A DNA stretch of 64,000 bases from Gammaproteobacteria bacterium (GTDB lineage Bacteria > Pseudomonadota > Gammaproteobacteria > Pseudomonadales > UBA5518). Location: NCBI GenBank assembly GCA_016705365.1, contig JADIYI010000008.1:2236667-2300666 (forward strand), written 5' to 3'. This document shows positions 27,609 through 37,459 of this stretch, in pieces. Position numbers and translations under genes: made by a program. The notes beneath the pieces are model-generated. The model had not been told where the DNA came from. It saw only the letters and a list, made by a program, of their open reading frames with translations, and ran no database searches. Each line of letters opens with the position of its first letter. Position 1 is the first letter of the stretch.

Positions 27609-28718
27609 ATGGGACTCCTCTCCGTGCAGCAACAGGTACTTGAGATGTCAGTAAGGGTTCGGAGCGAACCAGGGCCCACTACCGTTCGCGCGACCGGTGT
27701 GGTGCCGGGTGGCTATGACCGAGTCGCCTCGACGATGGCGTTGCGCCCGTTGCTGGAGCAATTTGAAGTGGACCTGGACAGCTTGCTGGCTGAATCCGGA
27801 TTGCCGATCAGCCTGTTCGATCATCCGGACAACCTGATTCCGTTCAGGGAAGGCACCCGGCTGCTTGGCTTCTGCGCCGATCGCACCAGATGCGCGCACA
27901 TTGGCCTGCTGATCGGCGAAGCAACGCCGTTTGAGGCGCTGGGCATCGTGGCCGAACTGGCCAAAGCCGCCGCGGACGTGCGTGCCGCGCTTCAACTGAT
28001 GAGCCGTTTCATGACCCTGACCGATGGTGGCGGCCTGCTGACGTTGTCGGAAACTGCGCAATTCGCGAGTTTCAGCTATAGCGTCTACGAGCCAGGCGTC
28101 GAGCGTGCCGAGATTCTCGGCGACAATATCCTGGCTGCATCGTGCAATGTCCTTCGGGCACTTTGTGGCCGCAAGTGGCGGCCGCATGAAATCTGGCTTT
28201 CGCGCAGCCGTCCGACCGACATCCAGCCGTACATCAAGATCCTCAAGGCGCCCTTGCGCTTCGATGTCGAACAATCCGCGGTGGTGTTCGAACGCGTGTG
28301 GCTCGAAGCCCCTATGGCCACCGCCGACCCCGCCCGATTGCGCGTCCTTGAAGCGAAAGCCCGCGCAATGGAGGCCAGCGAAACCGGCGATCTGGTCGCA
28401 CAGGTGCGCCGTGTCGTGCGCCGGCAGCTATTGGCGGGCAGCTGTTCGATGCAATCCGTTGCCGCCGAGCTGGGCATGCACCGCCGCACCCTGGACCGCC
28501 GCCTGCGCCCCTACGGCGTCGCGTTCAAGGTCCTGGGCGATGAAATCCGCTTTGAAGTGTCGCGCCAACTTCTGCTCGATACCGGGATGCCGGTCATTGC
28601 GATCGCACAAAGCCTCCACTACGCCGATCCCAGTGCGTTCACACACGCATTCCGCCGCTGGTCCGGGATCACCCCCACGCAATGGCGCGAGGCCGCAAGA
28701 CGGTATTCGGATGCGTGA
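27609..28718 (+). CDS. AraC-family regulator with OruR-type ligand domain
   Basis: 369 residues (or 357 if the internal ATG at 27645 is used). The N-terminal arabinose-binding-like region (about 40-235) includes MALRPLLEQFEVDLDSLLAE. The C-terminal AraC DNA-binding domain has the two HTH motifs around QSVAAELGMHRRTLDRRL and VIAIAQSLHYADPSAFTHAF, ending FRRWSGITPTQWR. Such regulators activate adjacent catabolic genes in response to small ligands. It diverges from the four-gene DUF1254 operon, the likely target. It is the same family as the regulator at 57.6 kb. Confidence 0.88.
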   Translation: MGLLSVQQQVLEMSVRVRSEPGPTTVRATGVVPGGYDRVASTMALRPLLEQFEVDLDSLLAESGLPISLFDHPDNLIPFREGTRLLGFCADRTRCAHIGLLIGEATPFEALGIVAELAKAAADVRAALQLMSRFMTLTDGGGLLTLSETAQFASFSYSVYEPGVERAEILGDNILAASCNVLRALCGRKWRPHEIWLSRSRPTDIQPYIKILKAPLRFDVEQSAVVFERVWLEAPMATADPARLRVLEAKARAMEASETGDLVAQVRRVVRRQLLAGSCSMQSVAAELGMHRRTLDRRLRPYGVAFKVLGDEIRFEVSRQLLLDTGMPVIAIAQSLHYADPSAFTHAFRRWSGITPTQWREAARRYSDA

Positions 28719-28779
28719 TCGGTGTGATTCGACCTCCGCGGCCAGCGGAGTCATGCAAGACGTGTGCGACCACCAACAC

Positions 28780-28911
28780 CGCGGGTCGCCGGTTGGCTTC
28801 CTTGTTCTTGCCCGGTAAATCCTTCTGAATGTAGTGCGTCAGTGAGCCATCCGCGTCCTGCTCCATGTCCGCCAGCATCGGCGAAATGACTCGGGTAGCG
28901 CAGCTTCGCAT
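28780..28911 (-). pseudogene. Remnant of a fifth DUF1254/DUF1214 gene
   Basis: The minus strand encodes MLADMEQDADGSLTHYIQKD followed by LPGKNKEANRRPA. This aligns with the C-terminal segment of protein A (MVSDMKKNADGSVTIYVQKD, then SPGKDKEPNWLPA). Only about 40 residues survive, with no start, signal peptide or rest of the domain. It lies on the far side of the AraC gene from the intact set, pointing to past rearrangement or a larger ancestral array. Confidence 0.65.
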
Positions 28912-28996
28912 GAACTATTTTTCCCGTTGTCGCGCGCACGAAGAACTCGCTGTGTCCGCGTGAATATCCAGGGCTTGAGAAATGTAATACAGGAAA

Positions 28997-29024
28997 TTGA
29001 CTTGAAGTAACGTCGATGTATCAT
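28997..29024 (+). promoter_or_regulatory. Candidate paaZ promoter
   Basis: TTGACT (28997-29002) and TATCAT (29019-29024) are 16 bp apart, close to sigma70 consensus. Transcription would begin near 29031, leaving a 43-nt leader with the GGGGAG ribosome-binding site before the paaZ TTG. PaaX repression would be expected here, though no operator was identified. Confidence 0.5.
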
Positions 29025-29073
29025 GCTCTGCGCGCCTTGCCACAGATAATAATTCACCATCGGGGAGAAAAAG

Positions 29074-31128
29074 TTGGGAACGGCAACTATTCAGAGCTAT
29101 GTGTGCGGCCAATGGGTCACGGGCAGTGATCGCGGCGTGGCGTTGCACAATGCTGTGACCGGCGAACCGATCGGCCATGCCGGCAGCAGTGGAATCGATT
29201 TCACCCGTGTTTTGAAGTTCGGGCGCGAGCATGGCGCTCCGGCGTTGCGCAAGCTCAGGTTTCACGAGCGCGCGGCGCTGCTGAAGCGTCTCGCCCAGCA
29301 CCTGATGGCGATGAAGGAGAAGTTCTATGCCGTGTCGGCCTGGACCGGTGCGACCCGCGCCGACGGCTGGGTGGACATAGAAGGCGGCATCGGTACCGTC
29401 TTCAGTTACGCGAGCATCGCGCGCCGCGAATTCGCCAACGAGACATTCCTGGTGGAAGGCGCCGCCGAGCGGCTGTCGGCGAAGGGCAGTTTCATCGGCC
29501 GCCACATACTGGTTCCGCGCGAGGGTGTGTCGGTACATATCAACGCGTTCAATTTTCCCTGCTGGGGCATGCTGGAGAAGATCGCTCCGAGCCTGCTGGC
29601 CGGCGTGCCGGTGATCGTGAAGCCGGCAACCGTTTCCTGTTACCTCGCCGAGGCGATGGTGCGCGAGATCGTTGCGGCGGAAATTCTTCCGCCGGGCGCC
29701 CTGCAACTGATCTGCGGAGGCGTGGGCGATTTGCTCGAGCACCTGGACGAGCAGGATTGCGTGACCTTTACCGGTTCGGCATCGACCGGACGCAAGTTGA
29801 AGACCCATCCCAATATCGTTGCCAACAGCATCCCGTTCAACATGGAAGCCGATTCGCTGAACTGCAGCATCCTCGGGGCCGATGTAACGCCCGATCAGCC
29901 CGAGTTCGAGCTGTTCGTGAAAGAAGTCGTCAAGGAGATGACGACCAAGGCGGGACAGAAATGCACCGCGATCCGCCGCGTGATCGTGCCCGAGAATCTG
30001 CTTGGAGCGGTGCAGGCGGCACTCGTAAAGCGACTCGAAAGTGTGCGTGTGGGCGATCCGGGCGTGGAAGGGGTGCGGATGGGGCCCCTGGTCGGGACTG
30101 CGCAGCGCAGCGATGTGTGGGAGACAGTGGAGCGCCTGCGGGCGGGCGCGGAAGTGGTTTATGGCGGCAGCCGCGATTTCGAGGTGCTCGGCGCAGACCC
30201 GGAAAAAGGCGCGTTTTTTCCGGCCACCCTGCTGTTGTGCGCCGCTCCGCTGACGCGCAGCGAAGCACACGAAATCGAGGCTTTTGGTCCGGTTGCAACG
30301 CTGATGCCTTACCGCGACACGGAGCAGGCGATAGCGATCGCGCGGCTTGGCAAGGGCAGCCTGGTCGGCTCGCTGTTTACCGCCGACAACCGGGAAGCCG
30401 CACGGGTTGTTCTCGGCTGCGCGGCATGGCATGGGCGCATGCTGGTGATCAACCGCGACTGCGCGAAGGAATCGACCGGGCATGGCTCGCCGCTGGCGGC
30501 ACTGGTACACGGTGGTCCGGGCCGTGCGGGCGGCGGCGAGGAACTCGGTGGCTCGCGCGCGATCAAGCACTATATGCAGCGCACCGCTATCCAGGGTTCG
30601 CCGGATACGCTGACCGCGATCACCCGCGAGTTCAATCCCGGTTCCAGCCGGATCACCGGCGATGTGCATCCTTTCCGGCGCTATTTCGAGGACCTGCAGA
30701 TCGGCGAGACCCTGATCACTCACCGGCGCACCGTCACCGAGGCTGATATCGTGAATTTCGGGTGTCTGTCGGGTGATCATTTCTATGCGCATTTCGACGA
30801 GCTGGCGGCGAAGGATTCGCTGTTCGGCAAACGCGTCGCGCACGGCTATTTCGTGATCTCGGCAGCTGCCGGAATGTTCGTGTCGCCGGCGCCCGGACCG
30901 GTGCTGGCGAACTACGGGATGGAGAACCTGCGCTTCGTCGAGCCGGTGGGTATCGGTGACACGATCCAGGCGCGTCTGACCGCGAAGCAGAAAATCGCCA
31001 AGGACAAGCGCAGCGAGGACGAGAAAGCGACCGGAGTGGTGGTGTGGGAGGTGGAAGTCAGCAACCAGGACGGCAAGGCGGTGGCGGTGTATGACATCCT
31101 GACGCTGGTGGAACGGAGAGATGCATGA
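29074..31128 (+). CDS. paaZ: Bifunctional oxepin-CoA hydrolase / semialdehyde dehydrogenase
   Basis: 684 residues. The N-terminal aldehyde dehydrogenase domain (about 1-520) has the catalytic cysteine in KAGQKCTAIRRV and NPFCWG-like INAFNFPCWGMLEKIAP. The C-terminal MaoC hotdog (about 535-684) has DLQIGETLITHRRTVTEADI and GDHFYAHFD. The enzyme opens the oxepin ring of 2-oxepin-2(3H)-ylideneacetyl-CoA and oxidises the aldehyde. The start is TTG: GGGGAG lies seven bases before it. First gene of the paa operon. Confidence 0.95.
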   Translation: MGTATIQSYVCGQWVTGSDRGVALHNAVTGEPIGHAGSSGIDFTRVLKFGREHGAPALRKLRFHERAALLKRLAQHLMAMKEKFYAVSAWTGATRADGWVDIEGGIGTVFSYASIARREFANETFLVEGAAERLSAKGSFIGRHILVPREGVSVHINAFNFPCWGMLEKIAPSLLAGVPVIVKPATVSCYLAEAMVREIVAAEILPPGALQLICGGVGDLLEHLDEQDCVTFTGSASTGRKLKTHPNIVANSIPFNMEADSLNCSILGADVTPDQPEFELFVKEVVKEMTTKAGQKCTAIRRVIVPENLLGAVQAALVKRLESVRVGDPGVEGVRMGPLVGTAQRSDVWETVERLRAGAEVVYGGSRDFEVLGADPEKGAFFPATLLLCAAPLTRSEAHEIEAFGPVATLMPYRDTEQAIAIARLGKGSLVGSLFTADNREAARVVLGCAAWHGRMLVINRDCAKESTGHGSPLAALVHGGPGRAGGGEELGGSRAIKHYMQRTAIQGSPDTLTAITREFNPGSSRITGDVHPFRRYFEDLQIGETLITHRRTVTEADIVNFGCLSGDHFYAHFDELAAKDSLFGKRVAHGYFVISAAAGMFVSPAPGPVLANYGMENLRFVEPVGIGDTIQARLTAKQKIAKDKRSEDEKATGVVVWEVEVSNQDGKAVAVYDILTLVERRDA

Positions 31129-31182
31129 GCCGGCTGCGCGCCGCGTGGTCGGGTTCGTTGTCATTGCAGCGGAAGCCAATCG

Positions 31183-31974
31183 ATGACTTTTGAGGCTATC
31201 GAGTACTGCGTGGAAGAGGGTGTCGGGGTGTTGCGTTTCAACCGCCCCGAGACGTTGAACAGTTTCAATGCGCAGATGCACCGGGAGGTCCGTGAGGCGC
31301 TGGCAAGCGCGCGGCGGGATCCTGCGGTGCGCTGTCTGCTGATCACCGGTAACGGGCGGGGCTTTTGTGCCGGGCAGGATCTCAATGATCGCGCGGTGGC
31401 GCCGGGCGCGGGTGCGGTCGACCTCGGTGACTCGGTGGAGCAGAACTACAATCCGTTGATTCGCGCCATTGTGGCGCTCGAAATGCCGGTGATCTGTGCC
31501 GTGAACGGTGTTGCGGCGGGTGCGGGTTCGAGCATAGCGCTGGCCTGCGACATCGTGCTCGCGGCGCGTTCGGCAAACTTCGTGCAGGCATTCGCGAAGA
31601 TTGGCGTGGTGCCGGATTCGGGTGGCACCTGGAACCTGCCGCGCGCAATCGGGCTGCCGCGCGCCAAGGGGCTCGCGCTGCTCGGTGAAAAGCTTTCGGC
31701 GGAAAAAGCCGAACAGTGGGGATTGATCTGGAAATGCGTCGATGACGACATGCTGGGGGATGAGGCGCTGGCGATGGCGAGGCATCTGGCTACCCAGCCG
31801 ACCCGGGGGCTTGCGCGCATCAAGCAGGCCCTCAACCAGTCGACCTCGAACAGCCTGCACGAGCAACTCGAACTCGAGAAGGGCTTCATGCGCGAGCTGG
31901 GCTACAGCCACGATTACCAGGAAGGGGTCGCGGCGTTCAGGGACAAGCGCAAGCCGGTATTCAAGGGTGAATGA
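31183..31974 (+). CDS. paaG: Ring-1,2-epoxyphenylacetyl-CoA isomerase
   Basis: A 263-residue crotonase-fold enzyme. It isomerises the epoxide to the oxepin and later shifts a double bond. Features typical of PaaG are GRGFCAGQDLNDRAV (oxyanion loop), VICAVNGVAAGAGSSIALAC, and VVPDSGGTWNLPRAIGLPRA with the catalytic Asp. A C-terminal EGVAAFRDKRKPVFKG tail closes it. It starts 54 bp after paaZ. Confidence 0.93.
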   Translation: MTFEAIEYCVEEGVGVLRFNRPETLNSFNAQMHREVREALASARRDPAVRCLLITGNGRGFCAGQDLNDRAVAPGAGAVDLGDSVEQNYNPLIRAIVALEMPVICAVNGVAAGAGSSIALACDIVLAARSANFVQAFAKIGVVPDSGGTWNLPRAIGLPRAKGLALLGEKLSAEKAEQWGLIWKCVDDDMLGDEALAMARHLATQPTRGLARIKQALNQSTSNSLHEQLELEKGFMRELGYSHDYQEGVAAFRDKRKPVFKGE

Positions 31975-31978
31975 GACC

Positions 31979-32418
31979 ATGGACGGAGTCGATCCACAGC
32001 GTCTTGCCGAGTTCTGTGCCGAGCGCAGGTGGGCCGGCGATCGAGCCTCGCAGGCGCTGGGGATGCGTATCGAGAGCGTTGGCAGCGGACACTCGGTGAT
32101 CACGATGACGGTTCGCGAGGATATGTTGAACGGTCACGATAGGTGCCACGGCGGTTATATTTTCACCCTGGCCGATTCGGCTTTTGCGTTTGCCTGCAAT
32201 ACCTACGGACGGGTGACCGTGGCGCAGGGCGCGGGCATCGATTTCGTGCGCCCGGCCAGGCTCGGCGATGTGTTGCGCGCCGAAGCGCGCGAACTGAGTC
32301 GCGGCGGGAGAACCGGCGTGTATGACGTCGAGGTGCATCGCGGCGACGGCAAACTGATCGCGTGTTTTCGCGGCAATTCGTTCACTACCGACGAGAGCAT
32401 GACGGGAGACCGGGATTC

Positions 32419-32422
<4 letters not shown>
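31979..32422 (+). CDS. paaI: Hydroxyphenylacetyl-CoA thioesterase
   Basis: A 147-residue hotdog thioesterase. NGHDRCHGGYIFTLADSAFA carries the PaaI signature with the catalytic Asp in the long helix. In the pathway it releases CoA from dead-end hydroxylated thioesters and so protects the CoA pool. The ATG at 31979 lies four bases after the paaG stop; the start of the open frame further upstream is antisense-like overlap with paaG. The stop overlaps paaJ (ATGA). Confidence 0.92.
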
Positions 32423-33627
<1,205 letters not shown>

Positions 33628-33689
33628 GAGTGCTTGCGCGAGCGGACCGCGGCAAGGTTTGTGAGGAATAGCAGGAAGATGAGCCGGAT

Positions 33690-34655
33690 ATGAGCAGCTT
33701 TGGAGCCATTGGTGAGGAGGAACTGTTGCGCCGTTTCGAGGAGCGCATCGATGCCGAGCAGCGCATCGAGCCAAAGGACTGGATGCCCGAGAAGTATCGC
33801 CAGAACCTGATCCGGCAGATCTCCCAGCACGCGCATTCCGAGGTGATCGGCATGCAGCCGGAGGGGAACTGGATCACCCGCGCACCGACGCTGCGCCGCA
33901 AGGCGATACTGCTCGCGAAAGTGCAGGACGAGGGTGGCCACGGACTGTATCTCTACAGCGCGACCGAGACCCTCGGCATCACCCGCGAGGAACTCAACGA
34001 GGCGCTGCACGAGGGGCGCGCGAAGTACGCCTCGATATTCAACTACCCGACGCTGACCTGGGCCGATATCGGCGCGATCGGCTGGCTGGTCGATGGTGCC
34101 GCGATCGTCAACCAGATTTCCCTGCAGCGCACCTCCTACGGACCCTACGCCCGGGGCATGGTGCGCATCTGCAAGGAAGAGAGTTTTCACCAGCGCCAGG
34201 GCTACGAGATCATGCTTGCGCTGGCCAATGGCAGCGCCGAGCAGAAAGCGATGGCGCAGGATGCGCTGAACCGCTTCTGGTGGCCCTCGCTGATGATGTT
34301 CGGGCCCCACGATGCCGATTCCGCGCATACCGCGCAGTCGATGAAATGGAAGATCAAGCGCCAGTCGAACGATGATCTGCGGCAGAAATTCGTCGACCAG
34401 ACCGTACCGCAGGCCGAATTCGCGGGCCTGAGGATCCCCGATCCGGCGCTGGCCTGGAACGAGGCACGCGGACATTACGATTTTGGCGAGATCGACTGGG
34501 ACGAGTTCGACCGCGTGGTCGCCGGCAACGGCATGTGCAACCGTCAGCGTTTGGCCCATCACCTCGAGGCGCACGAGGAGGGAGAGTGGGTGCGCGAGGC
34601 GATGCACGCCCACGAACAAAAGAAACGCGCGCGCCAGGCACGCGATGCAGCCTGA
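33690..34655 (+). CDS. paaA: Phenylacetyl-CoA 1,2-epoxidase catalytic subunit
   Basis: 321 residues, the di-iron oxygenase subunit. The diiron ligand helices show AKVQDEGGHGLYLYSATETL and EESFHQRQGYEIMLALANG. RRKAILLAK and WWPSLMMFGPHDADS are characteristic of PaaA. It epoxidises phenylacetyl-CoA with PaaC as structural partner and electrons from PaaE. The ATG has AGGAAG upstream. Confidence 0.96.
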   Translation: MSSFGAIGEEELLRRFEERIDAEQRIEPKDWMPEKYRQNLIRQISQHAHSEVIGMQPEGNWITRAPTLRRKAILLAKVQDEGGHGLYLYSATETLGITREELNEALHEGRAKYASIFNYPTLTWADIGAIGWLVDGAAIVNQISLQRTSYGPYARGMVRICKEESFHQRQGYEIMLALANGSAEQKAMAQDALNRFWWPSLMMFGPHDADSAHTAQSMKWKIKRQSNDDLRQKFVDQTVPQAEFAGLRIPDPALAWNEARGHYDFGEIDWDEFDRVVAGNGMCNRQRLAHHLEAHEEGEWVREAMHAHEQKKRARQARDAA

Positions 34656-34673
34656 GCAAACGAGGTATCCGCA

Positions 34674-34964
34674 ATGAGTTCTGCAGCACACATGCCCCTG
34701 TTCGAAGTGTTCATCCGCTCCAGGCGGGGTCTGGATCACAAGCACGTCGGCAGCCTGCATGCCGAGGATCACACCCAGGCGCTGGAGTATGCGCGCGACT
34801 GTTATACCCGGCGCAGCGAAGGCGTGAGTATCTGGGTGGTGAAATCAAGCGATATCGTGGCTTCGCAGGAAGAGGACGCGGCGTCCTTCCATGACCCGAT
34901 GGACGACAAGCCCTATCGGCACGCGACCCACTACCAGCTTCCCGATGAAGTCAACAATATGTGA
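34674..34964 (+). CDS. paaB: Phenylacetyl-CoA epoxidase subunit B
   Basis: A 96-residue small subunit. PLFEVFIRSRRGLDHKHVGS at the start and YTRRSEGVSIWVVKSSDIVA in the middle match PaaB. It is required for epoxidase activity and bridges PaaAC units. It lies between paaA and paaC with short spacers. Confidence 0.95.
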   Translation: MSSAAHMPLFEVFIRSRRGLDHKHVGSLHAEDHTQALEYARDCYTRRSEGVSIWVVKSSDIVASQEEDAASFHDPMDDKPYRHATHYQLPDEVNNM

Positions 34965-34994
34965 GCGGCGCCATGCGCCGCGGAGAAACGGACC

Positions 34995-35753
34995 ATGAAC
35001 GCTGATCGGGACCTGATCGACTATTCGATTGCCCTGGGCGATGACGCGCTGATGCTCGGGCAGCGCCTTTCCGAGTGGTGCAGCAATGCACCGTTCCTGG
35101 AAGAGGACCTCGCGCTCGCCAACGTGGCGCTGGATTTCATCGGGCGCGCGCGCATGTTCTACGGTTATGCCGCCGAGCTCGAGGCAAGCGATCGCGACGA
35201 GGACGCGATCGCGTTTCTGCGCGATTGCCGCGACTATCGCAACCTGCTGATCCTCGAATTGCCGCGTGGAGATTTCGCATTCAGCCTTGCGCGCCAGTTC
35301 CTGGTCGATGCGTTCAACCTGGTGTTTCTCGATGCGCTGGCCAAGTCCGCTGACGAGCGCCTCGCCGCGATCGCGGCAAAATCCCTCAAGGAGACCCGCT
35401 ATCACTGGCGCCGCAGCCGTGACTGGATGCTGCGACTCGGTGACGGCACTGCCGAAAGTCACCGGCGCGTGCAGCGGGCGCTGAAGGATTTGTGGGGCTA
35501 CACCCCTGAGCTGTTCACGATGAGCGAGCTGGAAACCCGCCTCGCGGCCAACGCAGTGGCGGTCGATCGCGCGGCATTGCAGGCGCCCTGGAACGCGCTG
35601 ATCGATGCCACGCTCGAGGAGGCGACGCTCGGGCGTCCGGCACAGGAATGGTCGGTGGTGGGCGGGCGCGAAGGCGTGCACACCGAGCATCTCGGCCATA
35701 TGCTCTCGGAGCTGCAATTCCTGCAGCGCGCGTATCCGGGGCTCGAGTGGTGA
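34995..35753 (+). CDS. paaC: Phenylacetyl-CoA epoxidase structural subunit C
   Basis: A 252-residue four-helix protein homologous to PaaA but lacking a full set of metal ligands. YSIALGDDALMLGQRLSEW opens the protein, and ELPRGDFAFSLARQFLVDAF and KSLKETRYHWRRSRDWMLRL are PaaC signatures. It pairs with PaaA. Its TGA overlaps the GTG used for paaD, just before the palindromic insertion. Confidence 0.95.
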   Translation: MNADRDLIDYSIALGDDALMLGQRLSEWCSNAPFLEEDLALANVALDFIGRARMFYGYAAELEASDRDEDAIAFLRDCRDYRNLLILELPRGDFAFSLARQFLVDAFNLVFLDALAKSADERLAAIAAKSLKETRYHWRRSRDWMLRLGDGTAESHRRVQRALKDLWGYTPELFTMSELETRLAANAVAVDRAALQAPWNALIDATLEEATLGRPAQEWSVVGGREGVHTEHLGHMLSELQFLQRAYPGLEW

Positions 35754-36301
35754 GCAGGGGAGAATTGGGGTCAGAAAAATTGGGGTCAGAGTCAATTTTC
35801 TTCAGGAAAATTGACTCTGACCCCAATTTTTCTGACCCCATTCTCGAGTTGCTGGAAAGCGTCAAGGATCCCGAAATCCCGGTGCTTTCGATCCGCGACC
35901 TGGGAATCCTGCGCGCGGTCGAGCGCGACGGCGAACGCGTGCGGGTGGTGATCACCCCGACCTATTCCGGCTGCCCTGCAATGCGCGTGATCGAACAGGA
36001 TGTGCGGGCGGTGCTGCTGGCGGCGGGTCATGGCGATGTGGTGGTGCAGACGCAACTGGCACCCGCCTGGACCACGGACTGGATGACGCAAGCGGGGCGG
36101 GAAGCCTTGCGTGCCTACGGCATCGCACCACCGGTGCGCCATTGTCCGGCACTGGCGGCGGATGATGCGCCGGCGCCGGCCTGCCCGCATTGCGGGGCGG
36201 AGCACACCCGGCGCATCAGCGAGTTTGGCTCGACCGCCTGCAAGGCCTTGTACCAGTGCCGCGACTGCCAGGAGCCGTTTGATTACTTCAAATGTATCTG
36301 A
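35750..36301 (+). CDS. paaD: Epoxidase maturation protein PaaD with an in-frame palindromic insertion
   Basis: 183 residues if read from the GTG at 35750 that overlaps the paaC stop. From about residue 31 it is a normal PaaD: a DUF59 domain with DPEIPVLSIRDLGI and PTYSGCPAMRVIEQDV, then a cysteine-rich end (CPHCGAEHTRRISEFGSTAC and YQCRDCQEPFDYFKC). PaaD belongs to the iron-sulfur maturation type proteins needed for an active epoxidase. Residues 6-31 are encoded by a 75-bp perfect inverted repeat and are absent from normal PaaD. The true start could instead be a TTG just after it (35849), so expression needs testing. Confidence 0.88.
   Translation: MSRGELGSEKLGSESIFFRKIDSDPNFSDPILELLESVKDPEIPVLSIRDLGILRAVERDGERVRVVITPTYSGCPAMRVIEQDVRAVLLAAGHGDVVVQTQLAPAWTTDWMTQAGREALRAYGIAPPVRHCPALAADDAPAPACPHCGAEHTRRISEFGSTACKALYQCRDCQEPFDYFKCI
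35766..35840. repeat. Perfect 35-bp inverted repeat element inserted at the 5' end of paaD
   Basis: The arms 35766-35800 and 35806-35840 are exact reverse complements over 35 bp with a 5-nt loop TTCAG. Each arm holds two copies of TTGGGGTCAGA-type sequence and ends GTCAATTTTC. The total of 75 bp is a multiple of three and has no stop in the paaD frame. It is AT-richer than its surroundings. It looks like a REP/REPIN- or MITE-like mobile palindrome; no transposase lies nearby. Confidence 0.88.
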
Positions 36302-36352
36302 TGATTCCGCGTTGTCCGCAGTCATCGGATCGCCCTGTCGAGGAACCGGACG

Positions 36353-37441
36353 ATGAGTGAATTCCATGATTTGCGCATCCGCGCGATAAACCCCGAAACC
36401 GAGAACGCGATCTGTGTCGAGTTCGAGGTGCCCGAAAAGCTGCGCCCGGCATTCAGCTTTCGCCAGGGTCAGTACCTCACGCTCAAGGCGGAGATTGACG
36501 GCAAGGAGCTGCGTCGCTGCTATTCGATCTGCTCGGGCGTCGATGACGGCAATCTGCGCGTGGCGATCAAGAAGATCGGGGGCGGGGCGTTTTCGAATCA
36601 TGCGCATGCCACCCTGAAGAAGGGCGATACCGTGGCGGTGATGCCGCCACAGGGCAGGTTTTTCACCGAGCTGGATGAAACGGCCGCAAGACGCTACCTG
36701 TGCATCGCCGCGGGGAGTGGCATTACCCCTGTGCTGTCGATCGTCAAGAGCGTGCTGGCACGCGAGCCGCGGAGCACGGTAACGCTGCTCTACGGCAACC
36801 AGCGTGCCAGCACCATCATGTTCCGCGAGGAACTCGGCTTCATCAAGAACCGCTATCTCGGGCGCTTCAACTGGATCAATATCCTGAGCCGCGAAGAGCA
36901 GGACGCGAGCGTGCTGCACGGGCGCATCAATAACCGCAAGGGCGGCGAGCTGAACCGCAAGCGGCTGATCACGATCCGCGAGTTCGACGAATTTTTCCTG
37001 TGCGGGCCGGAATCGATGATCTCCGAGGTATCACGCGGATTGCGCTCCGAGGGCATACTCGAGAGCCATATCCACTACGAACTTTTTTTTGCCAATGCCG
37101 AGGACGCCGCGCAGGTCATCGAAAAGCATCAGCAGCGCGCGACCCGGTTCGGCGGCAAGGTGAGCGCGGTATCGGTCAGCATCGACGGGCGCTCGAGCAG
37201 CTTCGAGCTCAGCGCGGATGGCGAGAACATACTCGATGCGGCGATGCAGGCGGGTCTCGATGTGCCGTTCTCGTGCAAGGGCGGTGTGTGCGCCACCTGC
37301 AAGGCGAAATTGCTCTCCGGTGAAGTCGACATGGACCTCAACCATGCGTTGAGCGCGGAGGAGGTTGCGGGCGGCTACATTCTCACCTGTCAGGCGCATC
37401 CGATTTCGCCGCAGGTCGTGGTGGATTTTGACCAGAGCTAG
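36353..37441 (+). CDS. paaE: Phenylacetyl-CoA epoxidase reductase subunit E
   Basis: 362 residues. The FAD domain has RCYSICSGVDDGNLRVAIKK, the NAD domain CIAAGSGITPVLSIVKSVL, and the C-terminal plant-type [2Fe-2S] ferredoxin domain CKGGVCATCKAKL plus a later LTCQAHP. It passes electrons from NAD(P)H to the PaaAC di-iron centre. GAGGAA before the ATG. It ends 18 bp before paaX. Confidence 0.95.
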   Translation: MSEFHDLRIRAINPETENAICVEFEVPEKLRPAFSFRQGQYLTLKAEIDGKELRRCYSICSGVDDGNLRVAIKKIGGGAFSNHAHATLKKGDTVAVMPPQGRFFTELDETAARRYLCIAAGSGITPVLSIVKSVLAREPRSTVTLLYGNQRASTIMFREELGFIKNRYLGRFNWINILSREEQDASVLHGRINNRKGGELNRKRLITIREFDEFFLCGPESMISEVSRGLRSEGILESHIHYELFFANAEDAAQVIEKHQQRATRFGGKVSAVSVSIDGRSSSFELSADGENILDAAMQAGLDVPFSCKGGVCATCKAKLLSGEVDMDLNHALSAEEVAGGYILTCQAHPISPQVVVDFDQS

Positions 37442-37459
37442 TCCAGGCCAGCCAGCACC

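Larger units (their letters stand above)
28719..29073. other. Region between araC-type gene and paaZ
   Basis: 355 bases with no intact gene. They contain a decayed DUF1214 segment on the minus strand (28780-28911) and, next to paaZ, a good sigma70-like promoter. A palindrome clearly matching a PaaX box was not seen. Confidence 0.5.

Noticed and set aside
28915..32103. Continuous 1062-codon open frame on the minus strand opposite paaZ-paaG-paaI
   Set aside because: It is a GC-driven antisense shadow: the plus strand encodes three recognised enzymes, and the minus translation is rich in His/Arg/Gln without family motifs.
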